Assembly (NCBI RefSeq): GCF_023913775.1
Contig: NZ_JAMXAX010000024.1
Coordinates: 1-53,814 of the forward strand
DNA from: Acidovorax facilis
Lineage (GTDB): Bacteria > Pseudomonadota > Gammaproteobacteria > Burkholderiales > Burkholderiaceae_C
DNA length: 53,814 nucleotides
Direction of reading: 5' to 3'
Both the position numbers and the translations under genes were made by a program. Position 1 is the first letter of the stretch; each line of letters starts with the position of its first letter. The notes under the pieces are model-generated. The model was given only the letters and a program-made list of their open reading frames with translations. It was not told where the DNA came from and did not search any database. This document shows positions 44,906-53,738 of this stretch, one piece after another.

Positions 44906-44927
44906 CAGCACCCACCGGTGGGTGCTG
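44906..44927. promoter_or_regulatory. 22-bp perfect palindrome in the LysR/hydrolase intergenic region
   Basis: The dyad has the core GCACCCACCGGTGGGTGC plus two further matched bases on each side (CA and TG). It lies 25 bases upstream of the LysR start and 131 bases before the hydrolase start. It is a candidate operator, or possibly a leader hairpin of the LysR mRNA. Confidence 0.5.
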
Positions 44928-45057
44928 CGGAATTCTCACACGGGCACTGCCATTTGATTGTTGAGCTTTTGGAAACAGTGCGGTGGTGTTTGACCTGTTT
45001 ATCTGAAAGGCCCGAGCCACTACATTTCATCCATCGTCAATCCAATGGGTACATGCC

Positions 45058-45936
45058 ATGCAGCCCGACCAGCCGTCCTCGCTATCTTCCACATTGCCAC
45101 CCGTTGCCAAACCCACCGAAGGGGGCAAGGCCGCCTCCGTGTGCTCCGACTCCACTATTGAAGTGACCAAGGGGCAGGATGTGGCCGTGCGCATGTATGG
45201 GCGCAAGAAGACGGGCCAGGCGTCGCCGGTGGTGGTGCATTTTCATGGAGGCGCATTTACCTCGGGGGGGCTGGACAACGGCTGCACCGTGGCCTCGCTG
45301 CTGGAAGGTGTGGGGGCCGTTGTGGTGTCGGTGGCGTACCCGCTCACCCCGTTCCCGCAGCCGGTGGACACGGGCTATGACGTGCTCAAGTGGGTGCACC
45401 GCAACCGCACCAAGCTCGGCGGGCAAGGTGCACTGGTCTACCTGGCGGGTGAAGAAGCGGGCGGCAATCTGGCTGCGGCTGTGGGGCTGATGGCGCGCGA
45501 CCAGTCGCACCCGCCGCTGGCCGGGCAGATCCTGCTCTCGCCCATGCTGGACCCGTGTGTGGGCACAGCCTCGCTGCGCGAAGCCACGGGCAATGCCACT
45601 GGCTGCAAATGGGCCGAAGGCTGGCGCAATTTTCTGCGTTGCCCGCGCGATGCCGAGCACCCCTATGCAGTGCCTGCCGCAGCACACCGTCTGGCCGGCT
45701 TGCCGCCTACGCTGGTGCTGGTGGGCGACACCGACCCCATGCACGATGAGGCACTGGCCTATGCCGCCCGGCTGGAGGCGGCGGGCCTGCAGGTGACCCG
45801 CCATGTTTTCTCGAAAACGGCGCAGTGGCCCGATGCCTTGCTGCAAACCGGCCCCCACGAATGCCCTTGCGCAACCGGTGCGCAGGAACAGTTCCGCCTG
45901 TTCTTTGAAGCCACCCGATGTCCGGTGCCTTCCTGA
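45058..45936 (+). CDS. alpha/beta-hydrolase-fold protein with degenerate active site
   Basis: This 292-residue member of the hormone-sensitive-lipase-like group keeps the oxyanion motif HFHGGAF (61-67) and the late Asp226 (GDTDPMHDE). The nucleophile elbow is GEEAGG, with Glu133 where Ser is expected (GxSxG). The usual HGF His aligns with Gln256 (SKTAQWPDA). It is thus unlikely to be an esterase and may be a binding or regulatory protein. It has no signal peptide, is divergent from lysR, and lies upstream of the efflux operon. Confidence 0.8.
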   Translation: MQPDQPSSLSSTLPPVAKPTEGGKAASVCSDSTIEVTKGQDVAVRMYGRKKTGQASPVVVHFHGGAFTSGGLDNGCTVASLLEGVGAVVVSVAYPLTPFPQPVDTGYDVLKWVHRNRTKLGGQGALVYLAGEEAGGNLAAAVGLMARDQSHPPLAGQILLSPMLDPCVGTASLREATGNATGCKWAEGWRNFLRCPRDAEHPYAVPAAAHRLAGLPPTLVLVGDTDPMHDEALAYAARLEAAGLQVTRHVFSKTAQWPDALLQTGPHECPCATGAQEQFRLFFEATRCPVPS

Positions 45937-45972
45937 GACCCTGAACCCGGCAAGGCTGTCTCCAGAAAGTCA

Positions 45973-46003
45973 TTGACCTCAACTTTGGTTGAGGTTTGAT
46001 ACT
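45973..46003 (+). promoter_or_regulatory. SoxR-type (MerR family) promoter
   Basis: The -35 TTGACC and the -10 GATACT are separated by 19 bases, the long spacer of MerR-family promoters. Across them lies the perfect dyad CCTCAACTTTGGTTGAGG (7-4-7), close to the SoxR box CCTCAAG-N4-CTTGAGG. SoxR promoters are activated by redox-active compounds, and in Pseudomonas they drive the RND pump MexGHI-OpmD. No soxR gene lies in the window, so the regulator is inferred. Confidence 0.75.
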
Positions 46004-46167
46004 GCGGCCTTACCGCCAACCATCTGGTTATCAACGCTGATTTTTCCGGCCCACACGTGCCGGAGGGAGAAGCTTTGCCCACGTATTTCTGCACGCCGAG
46101 CCCATCAGGGCGCAGACGGCGGGCAGGTGCCATTGATGTCAACGATACATACGGAGGAAATCACACC

Positions 46168-46242
46168 ATGAACAACCCGTTGGGCGACTTGCCTGTCTGC
46201 AGCCACGGCTGTCACAACACACAGTGTTGCCGCGTCTTCTGA
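46168..46242 (+). CDS. 24-codon Cys-rich ORF
   Basis: ATG 46168 follows GGAGGA with eight bases between. The 24 residues are mostly polar at first, then VCSHGCHNTQCCRVF, with four Cys and two His. It lies between the SoxR-type promoter and the MITE-like element. Its conservation cannot be judged here; it may be a leader peptide or chance. Confidence 0.4.
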   Translation: MNNPLGDLPVCSHGCHNTQCCRVF

Positions 46243-46251
46243 CGTCGGCTT

Positions 46252-46525
46252 TGAGAACCTGTTCCAAATCTTTTCAGGGTCGCACAAGGTCCTTGCCGGG
46301 ATGGGATGCAAGGCGCGGGGTGCAGCCAATAGCCCGGCTATTGGCAAGCGCCGCAACGCCGCAGACCGCCCGGCAAGGATCTTGCCCGAAGGGTTGGAGT
46401 GAAATCGGGTGATTGGACGCCCCGGCTGCTTGCATGGGCACGAGCCCATGCGGCGCATCCGAAGCATCCACTCCTCCCGATTGCACTCCAATGCGATCCC
46501 CGAAAAGATTTGGAACAGGTTCTCA
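46252..46525. mobile_element. MITE-like element with 24-bp perfect terminal inverted repeats
   Basis: The ends are exact inverted copies (TGAGAACCTGTTCCAAATCT with TTTC following, and its complement), extending imperfectly to about 33 bases. Inside are two further hairpin blocks: CCTTGCCGGG/CCCGGCAAGG around CCAATAGCC-C-GGCTATTGG, and a second pairing GGAGTG and CACTCC sequences around GCATGGGC-ACGA-GCCCATGC. There is no transposase and no clear target duplication. It separates the SoxR-type promoter from the pump genes. Confidence 0.7.
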
Positions 46526-46707
46526 GTGTCCCGGCGGTGTGCTGCCGGGGCCTTGACTTTGCCACGGTGTCATTGCCGAGACTGCCCATCTGCCCACGGT
46601 TGTGACACCTTTTTTGACTCTTGTCGGCACAACGCCACCTACCGGGGCGCGGCAGAAAACCTCCACCGGCTCGCTCCACAAGGGCGGCCTTAACGATTGA
46701 AACGACC

Positions 46708-47961
46708 ATGAACTCCAATCCTCTCTCCAAGAGCCGCCCGCTGGGACTGGCCACCCTTGCCACTGCTGTGACGGCCACCGTGGCCGCCATCATCCTTGTG
46801 TTCCAGGCGCCCGCCGCCCAGGCCGATGGCACCCCTGCTGCGCCCCCGGCCATGCCGGTGTCGGTGGCGGCCGTGCTCCAAAGAGACATCGCCCTGTGGG
46901 ACGAGTTCTCCGGCCGCCTCGAAGCCGTGCAGCGCGTGGACGTGCGCCCGCGCGTCTCGGGCGCCGTGCAGGCCGTGCACTTCCGCGAAGGCTCGCTGGT
47001 CAAGCAGGGCGAGCTGCTCGTGACGGTGGACCCCGCCCCTTACGCCGCCGAAGTGGACCGCGCCGAAGCCCAGGTGGTGGCTGCACAGGCACGCGTGTCG
47101 TACACCCGCAGCGAACTGGAGCGCGCCACGCGCCTGCTCGAAGAAAAAGCCATCGCCCAGCGCGAGCACGATGAGCGCCTGAACGCCCAGCGCGAAGCCG
47201 ATGCCAACCTGCGCGCCGCCCAGGCCGCGCTGCAGACCGCGAAGCTGAACCTGGGCTACACCCAGGTGCGCGCCCCGGTGGCGGGCCGTGTGGGCCGCAT
47301 CGAAGTCACCGTGGGCAACCTGGTGGCGGCCGGTCCGGGCGCTCCCGTGCTGACCACGCTGGTTTCCGTGAGCCCCATCTACGCGAGCTTCGACACCGAT
47401 GAGCAGATCGTGGTGAAGGCCCTGGCCGACCTGCAAAGCGGCCAGCGCGGCAACAGCGCCCGCCAGCTCATCGAGCGCATTCCTGTGCAGATGGGCACCG
47501 GCACTGCGGGCGGCACGCCGCACGCCGGTCGCCTGCAGCTCATCGACAACCAGGTCGATGCCAAGAGCGGCACCGTGCGCGTGCGCGCCGTGTTCGACAA
47601 CGAAGACGGCTCGCTCATCCCCGGCCAGTTTGCCCGCGTCCGCATGGGCCAGGCCCGCAACACGCAGGCGCTGCTCATCAACGAACGTGCGGTGGGCACC
47701 GACCAGAACAAGAAGTTCGTGATGGTGGTGGGCGAGGGCAACAAGGCCGAGTACCGCGAGGTCACCCTGGGCGCGCCGATTGACGGTTTGCGCGTGGTCA
47801 CCTCGGGCCTGAAGGCGGGCGAGAACATCGTCGTCAACGGCCTGCAGCGCGTGCGCCCCGGCGCCGTGGTGGCGCCACAGCCTGTGCCCATGACCGCCAA
47901 GGCCGAGATTGCGGGTGATCGCAAGGAAGCCAAGAACGCCGCCAAGTCGCCAGCCGCCTGA
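46708..47961 (+). CDS. RND efflux periplasmic adaptor (membrane fusion) protein
   Basis: The 417-residue adaptor links the inner-membrane pump to the outer-membrane channel. It has a signal anchor (residues about 10-38), a lipoyl half (VHFREGSLVKQGELLVTVDP), an alpha-helical hairpin (about 105-175) and the second lipoyl half (YTQVRAPVAGRVGRIEV). The beta barrel and membrane-proximal domain end the protein (LIPGQFARVRMG). The clade looks MexE/AcrA-like. ATG 46708. The pump starts 28 bases later. Confidence 0.93.
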   Translation: MNSNPLSKSRPLGLATLATAVTATVAAIILVFQAPAAQADGTPAAPPAMPVSVAAVLQRDIALWDEFSGRLEAVQRVDVRPRVSGAVQAVHFREGSLVKQGELLVTVDPAPYAAEVDRAEAQVVAAQARVSYTRSELERATRLLEEKAIAQREHDERLNAQREADANLRAAQAALQTAKLNLGYTQVRAPVAGRVGRIEVTVGNLVAAGPGAPVLTTLVSVSPIYASFDTDEQIVVKALADLQSGQRGNSARQLIERIPVQMGTGTAGGTPHAGRLQLIDNQVDAKSGTVRVRAVFDNEDGSLIPGQFARVRMGQARNTQALLINERAVGTDQNKKFVMVVGEGNKAEYREVTLGAPIDGLRVVTSGLKAGENIVVNGLQRVRPGAVVAPQPVPMTAKAEIAGDRKEAKNAAKSPAA

Positions 47962-47989
47962 GCGCGCTGGACACCAGGAATTTGCATCC

Positions 47990-50900
47990 ATGAACCTGTC
48001 CCGTTTTTTCATCGACCGCCCCATCTTTGCCGGGGTGCTGTCGGTGCTCATCTTCCTCGGGGGGCTGATCGCATTGCGCGGTCTGCCCATCTCCGAATAC
48101 CCTGAAGTCGCGCCGCCGTCCGTGGTGGTGCGCGCCCAGTACCCGGGCGCCAACCCCAAGGTGATCGCCGAGACCGTGGCCACGCCGCTGGAGGAATCCA
48201 TCAACGGCGTGGAAGGCATGCTCTACATGGGCAGCCAGGCCACCACCGACGGCGTGATGACGCTGACCGTGACCTTTGCCCTGGGCACTGATCCCGACAA
48301 GGCCCAGCAGCTGGTGCAAAACCGCGTCTCGCAGGCCGAGCCGCGCCTGCCCGAGGAAGTGCGCCGCCTGGGCGTCACCACTGTGAAGAGCGCGCCGGAC
48401 CTGACCATGGTGGTCCATCTGGTCTCGCCCAACAACCGCTACGACATCGACTACCTGCGCAACTACGCGGTGCTCAATGTGAAGGACCGCCTCGCCCGCA
48501 TCGGCGGCGTGGGCCAGGTGCAGATCTTCGGCGGCGGCGACTACTCCATGCGTGTCTGGCTCGACCCGCAAAAGGTCGCGCAGCGCGGCCTGTCGGCCAG
48601 CGACGTGGTGACCGCCATCCGCGGCCAGAACGTGCAGGCCGCTGCCGGGGTGGTGGGCGCATCGCCCGGACTGCCCGGCGTGGACCTGCAGCTGTCCATC
48701 AACGCGCAGGGCCGTCTGCAGACCGAAGAAGAGTTCGGCGACATCATCGTCAAGACCGGTGCCGACGGCGCGGTGACGCGCCTGCGCGACATCGCCCGCC
48801 TGGAGCTGGGCGCGGCCGACTACTCGCTGCGTTCGCTGCTCAACAACGACCCGGCCGTGGGCATGGGCGTGTTCCAGGCGCCGGGCTCCAACGCGCTCGA
48901 CATCTCGTCGAACGTGCGCGCCACCATGGACGAGATCCAGAAGAACATGCCCGAAGGTGTGGAGTACCGCATTGCGTACGACCCCACGCAGTTCGTGCGT
49001 GCCTCGATCAAGTCCGTGATCCACACGCTGCTCGAAGCCATCGCCCTCGTGGTGCTGGTGGTGATCCTGTTCCTGCAGACCTGGCGCGCGTCCATCATCC
49101 CGCTGCTGGCTGTGCCGGTGTCGGTGGTGGGTACGTTTGCGGTGCTGCACCTGCTGGGCTTCTCGATCAATGCCTTGAGCCTGTTCGGCCTGGTGCTGGC
49201 CATCGGCATTGTGGTGGACGATGCCATCGTGGTGGTGGAGAACGTGGAGCGCAACATCGAGGCGGGATTGACCCCGCGCGAGGCCACCTACCGCGCCATG
49301 CGTGAAGTGTCCGGCCCCATCATCGCGATTGCGCTGGTGCTGGTGGCAGTGTTCGTGCCGCTGGCCTTCATCAGTGGCCTCACAGGCCAGTTCTACAAGC
49401 AGTTCGCGGTGACCATCGCGATCTCCACGGTGATCTCGGCGATCAACTCGCTGACCCTGTCGCCCGCCCTGTCAGCACTGCTGCTCAAGGGCCACAACGA
49501 GCCCAAGGACGCGCTCACGCGCGGCATGGACAAAGTGTTCGGTGGCCTGTTCCGCGGCTTCAACCGCCTGTTCCACCGTGGCTCCGAGGCCTACAGCGGC
49601 GGCGTCAAGCGCGTGATCGGCCGCAAGGCGCTGATGTTCGTGATCTACCTCGCGCTGGTGGGGGCCACCATGGGCCTGTTCAAGATCGTGCCCGGCGGCT
49701 TCGTGCCCGCGCAGGACAAACAGTACCTCATCGGCTTTGCGCAGTTGCCCGACGGCGCCACGCTGGACCGCACCGAGAACGTGATCCGCCGCATGGGCGA
49801 GATCATGAAGGAGAACCCCAACGTCGAAGACGCGATTGCCTTCCCGGGCCTGTCGATCAACGGCTTCACCAACAGCTCCAACGCCGGCATCGTGTTCGCC
49901 ACGCTCAAGCCCTTTGCCGAGCGCACCCGCGCCGACCAGAGCGGCGGCGCCGTGGCAGGCCAGCTGAACCAGGCCTTTGGCAGCATTCAGGACGCGTTCA
50001 TCGCCATGTTCCCGCCACCCCCGGTGGCGGGCCTGGGCACCACGGGAGGCTTCAAGCTGCAGATCGAAGACCGTGCCTCGCTGGGCTACGAAGCCATGGA
50101 CGGCGCCGTGAAGGCCTTCATGGCCAAGGCCTACCAGACGCCCGAGCTGACCGGCATCTTCAGTAGCTGGCAGGTCAATGTGCCGCAGCTGTACGCCAAC
50201 ATCGACCGCACCAAGGCACGCCAGCTCGGTGTGCCGGTGACGGACATCTTTGACACGCTGCAGATCTACCTGGGCAGCCTCTATGCCAACGACTTCAACC
50301 AGTTCGGCCGCACCTACAGCGTACGCGTGCAGGCCGATGCGGCCTACCGCGCGCGGGCTGAGGATGTGGGCCTGCTCAAGGTGCGTTCCAGCACCGGCGA
50401 GATGGTGCCCCTGTCGGCGCTGATGAAGATGGAGCCGAGCTTCGGCCCCGAACGTGCCATGCGCTACAACGGCTACCTGGCTGCTGATGTGAACGGCGGC
50501 CCTGCACTCGGTTATTCATCGGGCCAGGCGCAGGCCGCCATCGAGCGCATCGCGGCTGAGACGCTGCCCCAGGGCATCACCTTCGAGTGGACCGAGCTGA
50601 CCTACCAGGAAATCCTGGCGGGCAACTCCGCCGTGCTGGTGTTCCCTCTGGCCATCCTGCTGGTGTTCCTGGTGCTGGCCGCGCAGTACGAAAGCCTCAC
50701 CTTGCCGATTGCCATCATCCTGATCGTGCCCATGGGCATCCTGGCGGCCATGACCGGCGTGTGGCTGAGCAACGGCGACAACAACGTGTTCACGCAGATC
50801 GGGCTCATCGTGCTGGTGGGGCTGTCAGCGAAGAACGCGATCCTGATCGTGGAGTTTGCGCGCGAACTGGAGTTTGCCGGGCGCACCCCCGTGCAGGCCG

Positions 50901-51223
50901 CCATCGAAGCCAGCCGTCTGCGCTTGCGTCCTATCCTGATGACCTCACTGGCCTTCGTCATGGGTGTGCTGCCCCTGGTGCTGTCCACCGGTGCCGGCGC
51001 CGAAATGCGCAGCGCCATGGGTGTGGCGGTGTTCTCCGGAATGATTGGGGTGACGGCCTTCGGCCTGTTCCTTACGCCCGTGTTCTACGTGCTGCTGCGC
51101 AAGCTGGCAGGCAACCGCCCGCTGGTGGAGCATGGCACGCATGTGGCGCCCATCTCGCACACCCCGGGCAGCGGCGGCATTGCCCACCCGGTGCTGGCAG
51201 CGCCGCGCAAGGAGCACGAATGA
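47990..51223 (+). CDS. RND multidrug efflux permease (HAE1 family)
   Basis: The 1077-residue inner-membrane pump is a full-length trimeric AcrB/MexF-type transporter: FFIDRPIFAGVLSVLIFLGG (TM1), porter motifs, the TM4 relay GIVVDDAIVVVENVER with its paired Asp, and the C-terminal LSAKNAILIVEFA with Lys. Substrates are not predictable in detail; the redox-type promoter upstream suggests redox-active or toxic aromatic compounds. The stop overlaps an ATG of a short ORF. Confidence 0.95.
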   Translation: MNLSRFFIDRPIFAGVLSVLIFLGGLIALRGLPISEYPEVAPPSVVVRAQYPGANPKVIAETVATPLEESINGVEGMLYMGSQATTDGVMTLTVTFALGTDPDKAQQLVQNRVSQAEPRLPEEVRRLGVTTVKSAPDLTMVVHLVSPNNRYDIDYLRNYAVLNVKDRLARIGGVGQVQIFGGGDYSMRVWLDPQKVAQRGLSASDVVTAIRGQNVQAAAGVVGASPGLPGVDLQLSINAQGRLQTEEEFGDIIVKTGADGAVTRLRDIARLELGAADYSLRSLLNNDPAVGMGVFQAPGSNALDISSNVRATMDEIQKNMPEGVEYRIAYDPTQFVRASIKSVIHTLLEAIALVVLVVILFLQTWRASIIPLLAVPVSVVGTFAVLHLLGFSINALSLFGLVLAIGIVVDDAIVVVENVERNIEAGLTPREATYRAMREVSGPIIAIALVLVAVFVPLAFISGLTGQFYKQFAVTIAISTVISAINSLTLSPALSALLLKGHNEPKDALTRGMDKVFGGLFRGFNRLFHRGSEAYSGGVKRVIGRKALMFVIYLALVGATMGLFKIVPGGFVPAQDKQYLIGFAQLPDGATLDRTENVIRRMGEIMKENPNVEDAIAFPGLSINGFTNSSNAGIVFATLKPFAERTRADQSGGAVAGQLNQAFGSIQDAFIAMFPPPPVAGLGTTGGFKLQIEDRASLGYEAMDGAVKAFMAKAYQTPELTGIFSSWQVNVPQLYANIDRTKARQLGVPVTDIFDTLQIYLGSLYANDFNQFGRTYSVRVQADAAYRARAEDVGLLKVRSSTGEMVPLSALMKMEPSFGPERAMRYNGYLAADVNGGPALGYSSGQAQAAIERIAAETLPQGITFEWTELTYQEILAGNSAVLVFPLAILLVFLVLAAQYESLTLPIAIILIVPMGILAAMTGVWLSNGDNNVFTQIGLIVLVGLSAKNAILIVEFARELEFAGRTPVQAAIEASRLRLRPILMTSLAFVMGVLPLVLSTGAGAEMRSAMGVAVFSGMIGVTAFGLFLTPVFYVLLRKLAGNRPLVEHGTHVAPISHTPGSGGIAHPVLAAPRKEHE

Positions 51224-51327
51224 TGCTTTTGAAAACGGTGACAAGAAAAATCTTTGTGGCCCTCGCCACGTGCTCCGCGCTGCCGAATGCACCGGGCGTA
51301 ACGACTGGGGCAGGAGAACAACCATGA
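51220..51327 (+). CDS. 35-codon ORF bridging pump and channel genes
   Basis: The ORF starts within the pump stop codon (ATGA) and ends within the ATG of the channel gene (ATGA), so it could couple translation of the two. The peptide begins MMLLKTVTRKIFVALATC and has no known match. It may be coupling only or may be spurious. Confidence 0.35.
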   Translation: MMLLKTVTRKIFVALATCSALPNAPGVTTGAGEQP

Positions 51328-52823
51328 CCGAATTGCTTTTGAAGAAAAACTCCACCGAGGGTGCTGTCTTTGGCGTGCGCAAGCGCAGCCTGCTGGCGCC
51401 CCTGGCCGCCGCCCTGGTGCTGGCCGGTTGCATGACCCAGCCCGTGGCCCCCGCGCCGCATGCGGGTGTGCCCGTGCCCACCAGTTTCACGGCAGGCGGC
51501 GACGCACTGCCCGCGGCGCCCTGGACAGTCGCTGCCCCCGCCGAAGCGCAGCCGCGCGGCGAGTGGTGGCTCGGCTTTCAAGACCCGGTGCTGGCCGATC
51601 TGGTGCAGCGCGCGGGCCAGGCCAACACCAGCATCCAGCAGGCCGCCGCGCGGCTGGCCGAAGCGCGCACGCTGCTGCGTTCTGCCGACGCCGCGCGCTC
51701 GGTGCAAGTGGGCGCCTCGGCGGGCGTTGCACGCCAGGCCGGTGCCAACAGCACGGGCAGCGTGGTGCCATCCACGCTGGGCACGGCGGGGCTCAATGCT
51801 TCGTACGAGCTGGACCTGTTCGGCCGCCTCTCGCAAACCAGCGACGCCGCACGCCTCGACGCCGACACGCGCGAGGCCTTGCTCCAGAGCACGCGCCTCA
51901 TGGTGCAGGCCGATGTGGCGCAAACCTACCTGCAACTGCGCGCCGTGCAGGCCGAGCAGGTGCTGGTGCAAGAGAGTCTGGCCGCTTACCAGGACACCCT
52001 GCGCCTGACACAGCGCCGCCTGCAAGCCGGCGATGTGGCCGAGCTGGACGTGGCCCGTGTGCAGACCGAGGTGGCGGCCACCGAGTCTGATGCCCTGGGC
52101 TTGCAGCGCCAGCAGGCCTTGCTGACCAACGCGCTGGCTGTGCTGGCCGGTGAGGTGGCCAGCGGCTTTGTGCTGCCGCCCGCAACGGGCGATGCCGCGT
52201 TGCCGGTGATTCCGCCGGGCGTGCCCGGCACGGTGCTGGCGCGCCGGCCCGATGTGTCGGCCGCGCAAACTGCCGTGCTGGCCGCGCAGGCACGCGTGGG
52301 CGTGGCGCAGAAGGCGTGGTTCCCGGCCGTCACGCTCACCGGCAATGCGGGGCATGCGTCGCCAGAGCTGGGTGACCTGTTCAAGTGGTCGGCCCGTGCT
52401 TGGGGCGTGAGTGCGCTGCTGTCGCTGCCGATCTTTGACGGCGGCCAGCGCGATGCACAGATCGAGGGCGCCAAGGCCCGCCTGGAGGCTGCGCTGGCGG
52501 ACCATCGGGGGCAGGTGCTCAACGCGTTTCGTGACGTTGAGGACCAGTTGACCTCGCTGCGCTTGTTGTCTGGCCAGGCCGAGGCGCAAGGGCGTGCGGT
52601 GACTGCGGCGCGGCGGGCCACGCAGTTGTCGGATGTGCGGTATCGCAATGGCTTGGTGAGTCAGCTGGAGTTGCTGGACGCGCGGCGCAGCGAATTGCGC
52701 AATCGGCGGCAGGAGTTGCAGGTGCGGACGGCGCAGTATGTGGCGACGGTGGGGTTGATTCGGGCGCTTGGAGGCGGGTGGGGGGATCAGCCTGCTGTGA
52801 AGGTGGCGCAGGTGTCGCAGTAG
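51324..52823 (+). CDS. outer-membrane efflux channel, NodT/OprM family
   Basis: The 499-residue TolC-like lipoprotein has a signal ending in the lipobox LAGC and two homologous coiled halves (NTSIQQAAARLAEARTLL; SYELDLFGRL; VARVQTEVAATESDALGLQR; RYRNGLVSQLELLDARR). It completes the RND tripartite pump. The N-terminus before the signal core is longer than usual (about 20 residues), so a later start is possible. The palindrome begins directly after its stop. Confidence 0.93.
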   Translation: MTELLLKKNSTEGAVFGVRKRSLLAPLAAALVLAGCMTQPVAPAPHAGVPVPTSFTAGGDALPAAPWTVAAPAEAQPRGEWWLGFQDPVLADLVQRAGQANTSIQQAAARLAEARTLLRSADAARSVQVGASAGVARQAGANSTGSVVPSTLGTAGLNASYELDLFGRLSQTSDAARLDADTREALLQSTRLMVQADVAQTYLQLRAVQAEQVLVQESLAAYQDTLRLTQRRLQAGDVAELDVARVQTEVAATESDALGLQRQQALLTNALAVLAGEVASGFVLPPATGDAALPVIPPGVPGTVLARRPDVSAAQTAVLAAQARVGVAQKAWFPAVTLTGNAGHASPELGDLFKWSARAWGVSALLSLPIFDGGQRDAQIEGAKARLEAALADHRGQVLNAFRDVEDQLTSLRLLSGQAEAQGRAVTAARRATQLSDVRYRNGLVSQLELLDARRSELRNRRQELQVRTAQYVATVGLIRALGGGWGDQPAVKVAQVSQ

Positions 52824-52825
52824 TT

Positions 52826-52900
52826 TTTTTGAGTGATTTTGGCTGCTGGCGCTTATCTATCAAGCGGAGGTGGCTATTATTTTTGTAGCTACTGGGGTTG
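52826..52900 (+). repeat. dispersed palindromic repeat, copy 7, left end of the large palindrome
   Basis: Order is ATTTTGGCTGCTGGCGCTTA, then TCTATCAAGCGGAGGTGGCT, ATTATTTTTGTAGCTAC. It is the inverted partner of copy 8 and lies directly after the channel gene. Confidence 0.75.
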
Positions 52901-53738
52901 ACTTGGGCCGTTCGGTCTGAGCTTGTCGAAGCTGGGGCGTGCTGGTTTGAAAAGCATGCTGGGGTTGAGGGCGGAGGCCGGGTTGTCGCCCCGGCGGGCG
53001 ACTCACTTTTCTTTGCTTCGCCAAAGAAAAGTAAGCCAAAGAGAGGCGACCCCCAGTCTGCGACCCCTGCGCTTCGCTACGGGGCAAACCTGCGTCGGGG
53101 CGGTTGCGGGGTGCGCCGTGGAACTCGCTTTGCTGCTGCGCAGCGCCGCTCGGACAACCACGGCGAGTCAGTTCACGAAGCATGGGCGCTTCGACGCCCA
53201 TGCCACCCCGCAACCGCCCCGCCGCAGGCGCAGCCAGCAGGGGTGGGGCAGCAGAACATCCGAACAGCCAAACTGCCCTTCGGGCCATCGCTGCGCTCGG
53301 CCCTGCCGCCGCAGCGCGTGGCGCTTGCGCCCGCGAGATGGGGCCGAGCGAAGCAATGGCCCGTGTGGAAGTCCGCTCCCCCGGGTTCCCTTCTGGATGC
53401 GCCTGGGGCGCGCAGGGCGCGGGGTGGCATGCGCGTCGGAGCGCGCATGCTTCGTGAACTGACTCACCGCAGTTGTCCGAGCGGAGCGCCGCAGGCGCGC
53501 AGCGAGTTCTGCGGTGCACCCCGTGACCGAGCACCCCAGGTTGCCCCGCAGCGCAGCGAAGGGGTCGCAGACAGTAGGGTCGCCCTTTCTTTGGTTCCTT
53601 TCTTTCGGCGACGCGAAAGAAAGGGACTCGCCCGCCGGGGCGACATCCCGGCCTCTGCCCTCAACCCAAGCACGCCGCCCAAACTAGAGAACGAGCTTCC
53701 ACCGGCTCCGACAAGCTCAGCGCGAACGGGAAGGAGAG

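Larger units (their letters stand above)
45937..46707. other. 771-base region without a conventional gene, ahead of the RND efflux operon
   Basis: It holds, in order, a SoxR-type promoter (45973-46003), a short Cys-rich ORF (46168-46242), a MITE-like element (46252-46525), a small stem-loop (CCCGGC...GCCGGG, 46530-46549) and then about 160 bases of unassigned leader before the adaptor gene. I saw no other ORF with support. Confidence 0.6.

Noticed and set aside
46105-46491. 128-codon ORF on the minus strand through the MITE-like element
   Set aside because: It spans the element and its flank, has no domain, and its start lies inside the inverted-repeat structure.
52860-53534. ORFs within the large palindrome (minus and plus, 90-224 codons)
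   Set aside because: Their peptides mirror each other because the DNA is palindromic, they are Arg/Ala/Pro-rich, and they show no recognisable domain.
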